Below, piece after piece: positions 1-7,706 of a DNA stretch of 45,898 nt; within the stretch, counting starts at the first letter, position 1, and each line of letters begins with the position of its first letter. Source of the DNA: Candidatus Sulfopaludibacter sp. SbA3 (GTDB taxonomy: Bacteria; Acidobacteriota; Terriglobia; Bryobacterales; Bryobacteraceae); NCBI GenBank assembly GCA_945861625.1, contig CAMAVI010000020.1:1-45898 (forward strand), written 5' to 3'. The position numbers and the translations under genes were made by a program. The notes under the pieces were generated by a model, which was not told the DNA's origin, made no database searches, and was given only the letters and a program-made list of their open reading frames with translations.

Positions 1-1
1 C

Positions 2-97
2 AAAGTCATCGGCCATCGCCAGATTCCCCTGCTGCTGTCTTCGATAGCTACCGCCGTCTCTAAGAAATCGCTTGCCAAGGGAGCCGCTGCCGCGTAA
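2..97 (+). CDS. C-terminal end of an unidentified protein (partial)
   Basis: An open frame enters from the left edge and ends with TAA at 95-97. The last 31 residues are hydrophobic in the middle (IPLLLSSIATAV) and end in a lysine/alanine tail (KKSLAKGAAAA). Too little is present to name a family. It could also be a chance frame, since the neighbouring amidase frame is itself open from 64 and overlaps it. Confidence 0.25.
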   Translation, partial: KVIGHRQIPLLLSSIATAVSKKSLAKGAAAA

Positions 98-168
98 TCT
101 ATGAGGGTCGAGAGTCGCTAACTTTCTACGACGATCCGGGCAATCTCGACATCATTGAGACACGGGGC

Positions 169-1173
169 TTGTCCACAGAGTACGGCTCTCCGATTTACAA
201 GGGTCGCATCGGCACGGCCGATGCCGCGATCGTCCAGGAGTTGCGCCAGCGCGGGGGTACATTGTTGGGGAAAACGCAATGCGCTGCTTTTGCGATGCGG
301 GACCCTCCGCCGACGCGGAACCCGCGGAATCTGGAACACACACCGGGCGGTAGCTCCAGCGGGTCCGCCGCTGCGGTGGCCGCAGGCATGGTGCCCTTCG
401 CAATAGGGACGCAAACTACCGGCTCGGTGCTGAAGCCCGCTTCCTATTGCGGAGTGACTGGATTCAAAGCGAGCTACGGTCTTTTGTCGCTGGATGGCGT
501 TCTGCCGTATGCGAAAAGCCTTGACACGCTCGGGTTCTTCACCCATTCACCCGCGGACATGCTGCTGCTTTGGGAAATATTGGGCCATTCGACCGGACGG
601 CAGGAGGATTTTGCCGTAGGCGTTCCGGAGCCCATGGTGGAGGTCGAGCCTGAAATGACAGCAGCCTTTCGGAACGTACTATCCTCGTTGCGTAAGGCTG
701 GCGTCTCTACCCGGCCGGTTGATATTGCAGCGATGCTTACCGCGCTTGTTGATGCGCAACGCACGATTGCCTACTACGAAGGTGCCCGATTTCACCAGCA
801 ACGCTTCAATGAATACGGTGATCGTCTCGGTTTCCTAGCCTCAGTGGTTCGAGAAGGACTGCAAATCTCAGACGGGCAGTACAGCGATGCAATGCAGCTC
901 GCAGCTCAGGGCAAAGTGCGCATATCGGATATATGCAAGACGACACCAGTGATACTTGTACCGGCGGCAACTGGAGTGGCGCCACTAGGCCTCTCATTCA
1001 CTGGCAATTCAAACATGAACTCTCCGTGGAGCGCACTGGGGACTCCCGCGATTTCTATTCCAATGCCCGTTGGGAAAGAATTACCCCTCGGGCTCCAACT
1101 AACGGCGGACCATGGCCAGGACGCGCGAGTCATCCGAACTGCGGTGCGGCTGCAACAAATACTGGGCAGCTGA
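169..1173 (+). CDS. Amidase signature family protein, N-terminally degraded
   Basis: Amidase signature enzymes hydrolyse amide bonds with a Ser-cisSer-Lys triad. The glycine/serine-rich signature is plain (GGSSSGSAAAVAAG, then GTQTTGSV), and the C-terminal part ends as in the family (ISIPMPVGKELPLGLQL). The listed start is a TTG codon inside the conserved block GLSTEYGSPIYKG. The same frame is open upstream to position 64 and continues the homology as GNLDIIETR. There the family has G-V-K-D-I, so the catalytic lysine is replaced by leucine, and the preceding 50-60 residues are missing behind a TAA at 61-63. At about 335-370 residues it is well short of the usual 450-500. I infer a decaying or inactive gene. 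The family call is secure, the specific substrate is unknown. Confidence 0.7.
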   Translation: MSTEYGSPIYKGRIGTADAAIVQELRQRGGTLLGKTQCAAFAMRDPPPTRNPRNLEHTPGGSSSGSAAAVAAGMVPFAIGTQTTGSVLKPASYCGVTGFKASYGLLSLDGVLPYAKSLDTLGFFTHSPADMLLLWEILGHSTGRQEDFAVGVPEPMVEVEPEMTAAFRNVLSSLRKAGVSTRPVDIAAMLTALVDAQRTIAYYEGARFHQQRFNEYGDRLGFLASVVREGLQISDGQYSDAMQLAAQGKVRISDICKTTPVILVPAATGVAPLGLSFTGNSNMNSPWSALGTPAISIPMPVGKELPLGLQLTADHGQDARVIRTAVRLQQILGS

Positions 1174-1419
1174 GCCGTTGAAGCGCGTCGTGAGTGTAAC
1201 CCGGGTGTTCCCGGGGACTGCAGACTAAGCACCAATATTGGCAATCGGCTGAACTAAACGTCCAAGTACGGATCTGTGCCGGGGGCGATCAGCGATGGCG
1301 GTCCCTACCGCATCGGGTACCCTAACCGTTACTACAAGCCCAGAATTTCAAGAAGTTCTGTTCGAGTGCGTGATTCAGGAGTTAGTGTGTTTCTTGATCG
1401 AGTCAGTCGGTGCCGGGGC

Positions 1420-1731
1420 TTAACGCACGGGCTTTCCACTGCTATCCAGCATGGGATTCAAGATCACGACAGACCCGAAGCTGTCCCGCAAATAGAAGTT
1501 CAGTGAGTACCCTTCTTCCGTAAGAAGCCGAAGATCTTTCCTGATGGGCAATTCGCCCACCACAGTGCCCTCGATCTTCTTGGCGCCGGGTGTCCAGTTC
1601 GCTCCATGATGCTCGTGATCTTCAGGATTCTCCTCGTAAATCTCGAGATCATACTCCGCGATATCCACAAGCTCTGTTCCCAGGAACACACTGCCAATGC
1701 CGGCAATCTTGCGGACAGGTCGAAATGACAT
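1420..1731 (-). CDS. Small conserved-looking hypothetical protein
   Basis: About 103 residues from the ATG at 1729-1731, beginning MSFRPVRKIAGIG; the frame can extend to 1788. It is acidic and soluble-looking, with a His-rich stretch (EDHEHHGANW) and a strand-like C-terminal half (GYSLNFYLRDSFGSVVILNP). No signal peptide or membrane segment is obvious, and no clear Shine-Dalgarno precedes either start. Residue composition and the absence of low-complexity runs look like a real protein rather than a shadow frame. I do not recognise a family. It stands alone between the eroded amidase and a stretch without genes. Confidence 0.5.
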   Translation of the reverse strand: MSFRPVRKIAGIGSVFLGTELVDIAEYDLEIYEENPEDHEHHGANWTPGAKKIEGTVVGELPIRKDLRLLTEEGYSLNFYLRDSFGSVVILNPMLDSSGKPVR

Positions 1732-2505
1732 CGGTAGAAGAGTACACCCTAGCCGACCAAGTAGCAAGCTGATGGACTCGGGTTCCATCCTGCATCGGAT
1801 GTTTGCGTTTGTTTCCTTGGCCGACGTACTCTACGCGGCGGTGGGATTGTTTCCGGATGCCCCGTCAGGAGTTGAGCCGGCGGGCTGCTATCAAGCCGTC
1901 CGCCGAATCAACCGGAGTACGAATGTTTATTTGGTCGACACCCTTGAGGGAGACTATCTTGACGTCGACGGCCCACCGTGGAGATTCGCCGCGGCCCTAT
2001 TGGTACTGCGGCGTGAAGCTCCACGTCCAGAAGTGAATCGCGGTCAGGATGTCCACCCCCGAGGGAGACGCGATGCGAACGCCCTTGCCTCTAGCAGTCA
2101 CGGAGAATGTGCCTCGGGTGACGCTAGAGTTACCGCAAAAGCCGCAACGCATCGGAACGAACAATATTTATCTTTCACGTTAACGCCCTCCGAGAATATT
2201 CCGGCGAGACTGGCGCTGTCGACTCAAGCGGGAAGAGCTGAAATTCCGCGCCAAGGACAACTATGAAGCGTCAGGCATTCCCGCCGATTCAAACGTTGCC
2301 AGTATATCAGCATCATTTCGGGAAGACGCGGAGTCAGGGGTGCTCCGTCCGGAAATTAGTGTTCACCGTCGCCGAAATCGTCAGCGGGTTCGTTCTAACG
2401 GCGTTCTGAGAAGTTGATCGCCGTACTAGAGGGGAAGCAGTATGGCGAACGATAGTTTCCGGAGGGTCGGCCACCTGGAAATTACTTTATTAGGTGGGAA
2501 CCGCT
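1732..2505. other. Long stretch without a convincing gene
   Basis: Several frames are open here, the longest a 189-codon plus-strand frame at 1697-2266. None has sustained protein-like composition, a good ribosome site or a recognisable motif. Short protein-like patches appear in different frames, for example one ending PYWYCGVKLHVQK before a stop near 2036. That fits remnants of frameshifted genes. I see no repeat, tRNA or terminator. Confidence 0.4.
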
Positions 2506-2790
2506 ATGCTGGTGGAAGAGGTGCACGTGGAATACTTCGTTCGCACAACGGATATACGCAAGGAAAACCGGCAAAGCGGATCGCCACCGCTTACGAAACG
2601 GGAGTATCCCGAGATAGTATGTTATGCGCTTGGCCAAGCCGTTGCCGAAGCGAAGCGTAGGGTGCTGGAATCCAATGAGCCCATCAGGCTGCAGGCCGAT
2701 GCCTGTTCCAGAAACAGGAATCAGGTATGGACCAAGTATCGTTGTTGGATTGACGAACGGGGCGCGTTTAACGAACACACCCTCGCATAG
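2506..2790 (+). CDS. Small hypothetical protein
   Basis: 94 residues from the ATG at 2506, which has an AGGTGGG ribosome site at 2492-2498 with seven bases of spacing. This is preferred over the in-frame GTG at 2494, which lies within that ribosome site. The protein starts MLVEEVHVEYFVRTTD and has a central helix (EYPEIVCYALGQAVAEAKRR) and a polar end; it looks soluble and cytoplasmic. No family is recognised. It ends 35 bases before the convergent propeller gene. Confidence 0.5.
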   Translation: MLVEEVHVEYFVRTTDIRKENRQSGSPPLTKREYPEIVCYALGQAVAEAKRRVLESNEPIRLQADACSRNRNQVWTKYRCWIDERGAFNEHTLA

Positions 2791-2825
2791 CTCCCTTCAG
2801 CCGGTTTTCCCGTGAACCGGGAGTG

Positions 2826-3821
2826 TTACTGCTTGACGAACTTGTGCACGGTCGAGGAACTCTGGCCAGCGGCGTAAATATTGCCTTTGGCATCGGCGCT
2901 CACGCCCTCGGCGAGCGCAACCCCCGGGGCGGAGGGGTCCGGGATGAAATACTTCACCACTCCATCTTTGGCGCTGCCGATCCGGATGCCGCGTTTCACG
3001 CCCGGGTTGGTCTTGTCGCTCGAACTCGAGTCGACCGAATACAGGGTGTCGTCCTTGGAAACGTAGATCCCGCTCGGCCGGCCGAACTGCTTCCATTGAT
3101 CGATGAACTTTCCGTCCTGATCGAAGATCTGGATCCGGCTGTTTCCCCGGTCGGCAACATAGATGCGTCCCCTTGAATCCATCGCCATGCTGTGCAATTG
3201 GTCGAACTCACCTGGGCCCGTTCCCGGTTTACCCCAGGCCTTGATGAACTTCCCGTCTTTGGAGAACTTCACGACGCGCCCGTTGGTGTCGCCACCATGG
3301 CCGTCGCCGATGAAGATGTCCCCGTTGGCCGCCACTACCACGGAGCTCGGGTTGTTGAAAGTATCGGGTCCGGTGCCGGTGACGCCGGCCTTTCCGAGCT
3401 TCATCAGAACTTTGCCGTCCGGGCTGAATTTAATCGCCTGCTGACCCTTGCCGTCTTTGGTCTTTTGATCCGTGGTCCAGATGTTGCCGTCGCGATCGAT
3501 CGCGAGCCCGTGCGCCTCCACAAACATTCCCGCGCCGAAGCCTTGGATGTACTTGCCTGCGGAATCCAACTTGAGAAGGGCTGGATCGATCCGGTGAAAG
3601 ACGACGATATTGTCATGTGCGTCAGGGAGAACATTGATCACGTGTCCCCACTGAACGCCCGCTGGGAGCTTTGCCCAGTTCTCGACTTCGCGGTACGGAT
3701 TCGGCAGGTTATTCGGGGCCGGACCGCCGGTTTGGGCGTAGACCCCGGCTCCTCCCAATATCCCAAGCATCACCACCGTGCCAACCAGGGGCATGAATTT
3801 TACTGGGTGTATACGCAACAT
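2826..3821 (-). CDS. Secreted NHL-repeat beta-propeller protein
   Basis: 331 residues from the ATG at 3819-3821, chosen because it has an AAGGAG site just upstream and is followed directly by a signal peptide (MLRIHPVKFMPLVGTVVMLG, cleavage near VYAQ). The body is made of repeated blades with the NHL pattern (AIDRDGNIWTTD, VVAANGDIFIGDG, AMDSRGRIYVADRGNSRIQIF, SADAKGNIYAAG), about six, as in peptidyl-alpha-hydroxyglycine lyase and bacterial NHL proteins. I infer a periplasmic or extracellular binding or lyase-like propeller. The substrate is not predictable. It is transcribed away from the cupin gene, with a shared 170-base upstream region. Confidence 0.8.
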   Translation of the reverse strand: MLRIHPVKFMPLVGTVVMLGILGGAGVYAQTGGPAPNNLPNPYREVENWAKLPAGVQWGHVINVLPDAHDNIVVFHRIDPALLKLDSAGKYIQGFGAGMFVEAHGLAIDRDGNIWTTDQKTKDGKGQQAIKFSPDGKVLMKLGKAGVTGTGPDTFNNPSSVVVAANGDIFIGDGHGGDTNGRVVKFSKDGKFIKAWGKPGTGPGEFDQLHSMAMDSRGRIYVADRGNSRIQIFDQDGKFIDQWKQFGRPSGIYVSKDDTLYSVDSSSSDKTNPGVKRGIRIGSAKDGVVKYFIPDPSAPGVALAEGVSADAKGNIYAAGQSSSTVHKFVKQ

Positions 3822-3992
3822 GGCAAACTCTCCTTGAGCGGATTCGCGATTGCAGCCTTCCGGCCTTTTGAAAGTATAAGCCAAACTACTGCTGGATTGC
3901 GGGGCGGGAGCGCCTCATTCGCGGCGTGGCGAAAACGTTAAAATAGCGCCAGTGAATTGAAGACTGTTCGATGAAATCTATAAGGAGCAACA

Positions 3993-4454
3993 ATGAGGAA
4001 TCCACTAAGGGTAGCGATTGGGTTGGCGGCGGCAGCTTTATTGACCGTGGCCGCGGCCGCAATGGGTCGAGGTGTCCCGGCGGCGGTTCACTATATCGGC
4101 CACGAAAAGGTCACGCAAGTAATGTCCAATGTGCGAAGCGCGCCCATCGTCAGCGATCCGGGCTTGATCGTTTTGGCACAACGCCGGGACGCTGGTCCGG
4201 TTGAATACCACGATATTAACAACCACGTGTTCATTTTCGTCGAAGGCGAGGCGACGTTCGTGGTGGGAGGGACCATGGTCGACCCCAAGCGGACCGCGCC
4301 CAATCAAATGCGTGCTCCCTCGGTCACGGGCGGAACGACTTACCATGTGAGCAAAGGCGACGTAATTACGGTTCCCGCAAAGACGCCCCACTGGTTTAAG
4401 GAAGTCCCCACGAAGACGATAGCCTACTACGCGGTGAACATCGAGAACCAATAG
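3993..4454 (+). CDS. Secreted cupin-domain protein
   Basis: 153 residues from the ATG at 3993 with AAGGAG at 3982-3987. A signal peptide (MRNPLRVAIGLAAAALLTVA) is followed by a single cupin fold. The first cupin motif region is HDINNHVFIFVEGEATFVVGG and the second is KGDVITVPAKTPHWFKE, supplying histidines that could bind a metal. Single-domain periplasmic cupins in acidobacteria are uncharacterised; related folds act as isomerases, dioxygenases or sensors. It converges with the propeller gene at 4464. A second secreted cupin occurs at 17024. Confidence 0.75.
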   Translation: MRNPLRVAIGLAAAALLTVAAAAMGRGVPAAVHYIGHEKVTQVMSNVRSAPIVSDPGLIVLAQRRDAGPVEYHDINNHVFIFVEGEATFVVGGTMVDPKRTAPNQMRAPSVTGGTTYHVSKGDVITVPAKTPHWFKEVPTKTIAYYAVNIENQ

Positions 4455-4463
4455 CGGACGAGT

Positions 4464-5627
4464 TTATCGTACGCCAACGGCGGGACGCGGTAGCGGGCGG
4501 TAAGCGATCGCATCGGCCGCGGCCGAGCCGATCCAGAGGGTGTCGCTCACCAATACGCCGGTTGCAACGACGGAAACAGCCGGATTGGGCTCCGCGTAAG
4601 CCAGAATGGTCCACGCCATGGTCTTGGGTTCGAGTTGAGCGACCACAAAACCGCGATGACAACTGGTCAGGACTGGATTGTCGACGACGGCCAGCCGCGT
4701 TCCGCCGCAGGCTGGTTCGTCATACATCGGGCCCGCCGCGATGAGCCGGTCACCGCTCCAGCGCAAATTGTCAGGCATGAATCCAGGCGCCACCGATTGG
4801 CGCAGCGGCTTGCGCGGGTCCTGGCGCGAAAAGGCGGCAATGGTATGCGCACCGAACGAGACCACGTAGAACTCTTTTTCATCCAGCGAAATCTCGATAC
4901 CATTGTTGCCGGCCAACTGGGTTCCCGGAAGCACACGGAAGGAATCCGTGCCGGGTTTCCACTCCACTACATCGCCCGTGGGTTCGCCCCTGAGCCGCTG
5001 TACATTGGTTGTACCGGGGCGCTGCGGAACCGTCGCGATGATGGTGCCGTCCGAGAAAGCCGCGACGGAGTTCGCCGCCACGCGGTTCGCTGTCGCCTGA
5101 GGGCCGAGGTTCGGGTAAGCCTTGTTTCCTTCAGGCATGGGAACGCACCCGGTCCACGTCAAGGAGGGTTGCGAGCCCCTCGCATCGCCCTTCACCTCAA
5201 TGGTGAAAACCTGGATGCTCTCCAGCGCGCCATGGGTGACAGCATAAAGCCTGTAAAGTCCTGGCTCTTGTGCGCGGCGCAAATAGAGGCCATGCGCGTT
5301 GAAGGTGGCGGCGTCCGGCGGCGCCGGGCAATTCGGAAACAGCTTCTTGTCCGGACGCTGTTGCGCGGGTTGGCCGGTGTAGAAAGGGCGCGCCGTCTTG
5401 GCATCGGTATCCACCAGCTTGACTCCGGCACCGGCCTTCATGCCGCTTGCGATGAGCCAGCGCGTGCCCGGAACAGGCACCAGATCTTCAGGATTCTGGG
5501 CGCCGCAAATCAGATTCCATCCGTTCGCCGGCGCGCAGGGAGTTTGCGCCTGAGCGCGAAGCGGCAATATAGTTGTCGTGGCGGCGGCAAGCAACGCCGA
5601 TGCCGCGATTGTGCGTAAAGTATTCAT
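4464..5627 (-). CDS. Secreted SMP-30/paraoxonase-like propeller protein
   Basis: 387 residues from the ATG at 5625-5627 (MNTLRTIAASALLAAATTT), the start that puts a signal peptide at the N-terminus; cleavage is likely after LRAQAQ. The mature part has strand-rich blades (GTRWLIASGMKAGAGVKLVD, HGLYLRRA.GLYRLYAVTHG, NNGIEISLDEKEFYVVSFG) typical of SMP-30/gluconolactonase and strictosidine synthase-like propellers, which often hydrolyse lactones. Several cysteines suggest disulfides in the periplasm. It is divergent from the PQQ dehydrogenase gene, 111 bases away. The substrate is unknown. Confidence 0.7.
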   Translation of the reverse strand: MNTLRTIAASALLAAATTTILPLRAQAQTPCAPANGWNLICGAQNPEDLVPVPGTRWLIASGMKAGAGVKLVDTDAKTARPFYTGQPAQQRPDKKLFPNCPAPPDAATFNAHGLYLRRAQEPGLYRLYAVTHGALESIQVFTIEVKGDARGSQPSLTWTGCVPMPEGNKAYPNLGPQATANRVAANSVAAFSDGTIIATVPQRPGTTNVQRLRGEPTGDVVEWKPGTDSFRVLPGTQLAGNNGIEISLDEKEFYVVSFGAHTIAAFSRQDPRKPLRQSVAPGFMPDNLRWSGDRLIAAGPMYDEPACGGTRLAVVDNPVLTSCHRGFVVAQLEPKTMAWTILAYAEPNPAVSVVATGVLVSDTLWIGSAAADAIAYRPLPRPAVGVR

Positions 5628-5738
5628 CCGGGCCCCATCCATTGGGCAAATACAATTTACCACTGATTTTCCCGCCGAACCGTCAGCCTATCGCGCCAGA
5701 TCCCGGCTATCATGAATGGGAAAAGGAGCCTGACGATC

Positions 5739-7373
5739 ATGTTTGCTCGTGTATTCCTGCTGATGTGCGCCGCCGGCACATTGCCTGCTCAGGTCACTTT
5801 TGACCGGATTTTGCACGCGGACAAGGAGCCGCAGAACTGGCTCACCTATTCCGGCTCGACGCTCAGCCAGAGATACAGCCCGCTAACGCAGATCACGCCG
5901 GGCAACGTCAGAAATCTCGAATTGAAGTGGGCGTTCCAGGCGCGGTCGCTTGAAAAATTCGAATCCACGCCGCTGGTGGTGGATGGCACGATGTACCTGA
6001 CGCAGGCGCCCAATGACGTGGTCGCGCTGGATGCCGCCACCGGGGAGATTAAGTGGCTGTACTCGTATTCGCCGTCGCGGGAGGCGCGGCCCTGCTGCGG
6101 CCGCGTGAATCGCGGCGTCTCCATTCTGGGCAACACGCTCTACATGGGGACCATCGATGCGCACCTGTTGGCTCTGGATGCGCGCGACGGCAAAGTACTG
6201 TGGGACATCGAAATCGCCAAGGCGGAAGCGGGTTACGCGATCACGCACGCGCCGCTTATCATCAAGGATAAAGTGATCGTCGGCACGGCCGGCGGAGAGT
6301 ACGGCATTCGCGGATTCATCGCGGCATATGCGGCGGCCACAGGCAAGGAATTGTGGCGGTTCTACACGATCCCCGGCCCCGGCGAACCCGGGCACGAGAC
6401 ATGGGAGGGCGATTCGTGGAAAACCGGCGGCGCGTCGGTGTGGGTCACCGGCTCCTACGATCCGGATACGAATCTCACCTACTGGGGCATCGGCAATCCC
6501 GGGCCGGACTGGAACGGCGATAAGCGCGCCGGCGACAATTTATACTCGAGCTCGGTGGTAGCGCTCGACGCCGACACCGGCAAGCTCAAGTGGTATTTCC
6601 AATTCACGCCGCACGACGTGTGGGACTACGACTCCACGCAAGTGCCGGTGCTGGCGGATCTGAGTATTCCGGACCAGAGCGGCCGCGTGCAGCCGCGTAA
6701 GACACTGCTGTGGGGGAATCGCAACGGGTTCTTTTACGTGCTTGATCGCACGACGGGGAAATTCATTCGCGGCAAACCTTTTTCGAAAGTCACCTGGGCC
6801 ACGGGACTCGACGATGCCGGGCGCCCAGTGCTGGCCAAGGGCATGGAGCCTTCCGCCGACGGCGTCAAGATCTATCCCGGCGCGATTGGGGCCACCAATT
6901 GGTATCCGCCCTCGTTCAGCCCCCGTACGGGATTGATGTACATCTCGGCGTGGGACGACGTGTATGGGAACTTCGTCAAGACCAACGAAGAGTACAGCGA
7001 GGGCAAGCGCTTCGTGGGAGGAGTGCCGGGTACGGCGGTTCCCGCGTTGCGCGGATCGCAATACCGGAAGCCCGAGGATAAGGTGGGCTTTGGTGTGGTG
7101 CGGGCGATGGATCCCAAGACGGGCGAGCGCAAGTGGGAATACAAGATGAACGACGTCACCGCCAGCGGCATCCTGACCACGGCTTCCGATCTCCTGTTCA
7201 CCGGCGGGCGCGAAGGGTTCTTTCAGGCGTTGGACGCCCGCGACGGCAAGCTGTTGTGGAAGATCGCGGCGGGCGGGGAGATCGCCATGGGCCCGATGAC
7301 TTACAGCGTCAACGGAAGGCAATACGTGGTGTTTTCCGCGGCGAGCTCGTTGTTTGTGTACGGACTCCGCTAG
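5739..7373 (+). CDS. PQQ-dependent alcohol dehydrogenase, lanthanide-type site
   Basis: 544 residues from the ATG at 5739, preferred over the in-frame ATG at 5712 because AAAGGAG lies at 5720-5727 and a signal peptide follows at once (MFARVFLLMCAAGTLPAQ). This is an eight-bladed quinoprotein of the methanol/ethanol dehydrogenase family that oxidises alcohols in the periplasm. Visible landmarks are the vicinal Cys119-Cys120 (PCCGRVNRG), metal ligands Glu187 (GGEYGIRG) and Asn253 (GIGNPGPDW), and the catalytic motif HDVWDYDS with Asp296. The second aspartate, Asp298, matches the extra ligand of lanthanide-dependent XoxF-type enzymes; calcium enzymes have alanine there. No cytochrome c domain is present, so a separate electron acceptor is needed. 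Confidence 0.88.
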   Translation: MFARVFLLMCAAGTLPAQVTFDRILHADKEPQNWLTYSGSTLSQRYSPLTQITPGNVRNLELKWAFQARSLEKFESTPLVVDGTMYLTQAPNDVVALDAATGEIKWLYSYSPSREARPCCGRVNRGVSILGNTLYMGTIDAHLLALDARDGKVLWDIEIAKAEAGYAITHAPLIIKDKVIVGTAGGEYGIRGFIAAYAAATGKELWRFYTIPGPGEPGHETWEGDSWKTGGASVWVTGSYDPDTNLTYWGIGNPGPDWNGDKRAGDNLYSSSVVALDADTGKLKWYFQFTPHDVWDYDSTQVPVLADLSIPDQSGRVQPRKTLLWGNRNGFFYVLDRTTGKFIRGKPFSKVTWATGLDDAGRPVLAKGMEPSADGVKIYPGAIGATNWYPPSFSPRTGLMYISAWDDVYGNFVKTNEEYSEGKRFVGGVPGTAVPALRGSQYRKPEDKVGFGVVRAMDPKTGERKWEYKMNDVTASGILTTASDLLFTGGREGFFQALDARDGKLLWKIAAGGEIAMGPMTYSVNGRQYVVFSAASSLFVYGLR

Positions 7374-7409
7374 TACGGGGCATTGCCGCCAGAACAGTCT
7401 CGATCACGC

Positions 7410-7544
7410 TAACAGGATGCGGAAAAACGCTAGTTGACCGCTCCGTAACCGTCGCGGCTCGGAAACGGTTGTTGACAGTAGACGACTTGCCGAGCCGCGC
7501 GCGTGAGCAAGCGGTTTCCCTATGCGTTTTTCCGCAACCTGCTA
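7410..7544. mobile_element. MITE-like palindromic element
   Basis: A 135-base palindrome without coding capacity. The ends 7410-7430 and 7524-7544 are inverted copies matching at 19 of 21 positions and share the core GCGGAAAAACGC. Inside lies a second perfect 10-bp inverted pair, CGCGGCTCGG at 7453-7462 and CCGAGCCGCG at 7490-7499. The outer ends begin and end with TA. This fits a non-autonomous, MITE- or REP-like element; the transposase source is not in the window. It could also form a transcription-terminating hairpin after the PQQ dehydrogenase gene. Confidence 0.55.
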
Positions 7545-7548
7545 AGCC

Positions 7549-7578
7549 AGATTCATTGACACCGGCATCCATTGAATG
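7549..7578 (+). repeat. 30-base repeat, copy 1 (possible promoter/operator)
   Basis: The block starting AGATTCATTGACACCGG is repeated at 9378-9407 with 27 of 30 bases identical. It contains a TTGACA hexamer and the partly palindromic core GACACCGGCATC. It lies upstream of the SDR gene. LacI-family operators in other bacteria often have a central CCGG with flanking symmetric arms, so a shared operator is possible. Confidence 0.4.
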
Positions 7579-7706
7579 AACCTTCCGGTACTGCTTCTCT
7601 GAAGTCAACTCGACAAGCCTGCTAAGCGAAGCGATTCCAGCTCGGCAAATTTCGCGCGGAGTGCCTGTGCGGTCATCCTTCGCGCGCCGAGTTAACGAGA
7701 TAATAG

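Noticed and set aside
1697..2266. 189-codon plus-strand frame as a gene
   Set aside because: No ribosome site, patchy composition, arginine-rich end; treated as eroded sequence.
6540..7322. 260-codon frame antisense to the PQQ dehydrogenase
   Set aside because: Arginine/histidine-rich composition and no motif; a GC-rich shadow of a well-supported gene.
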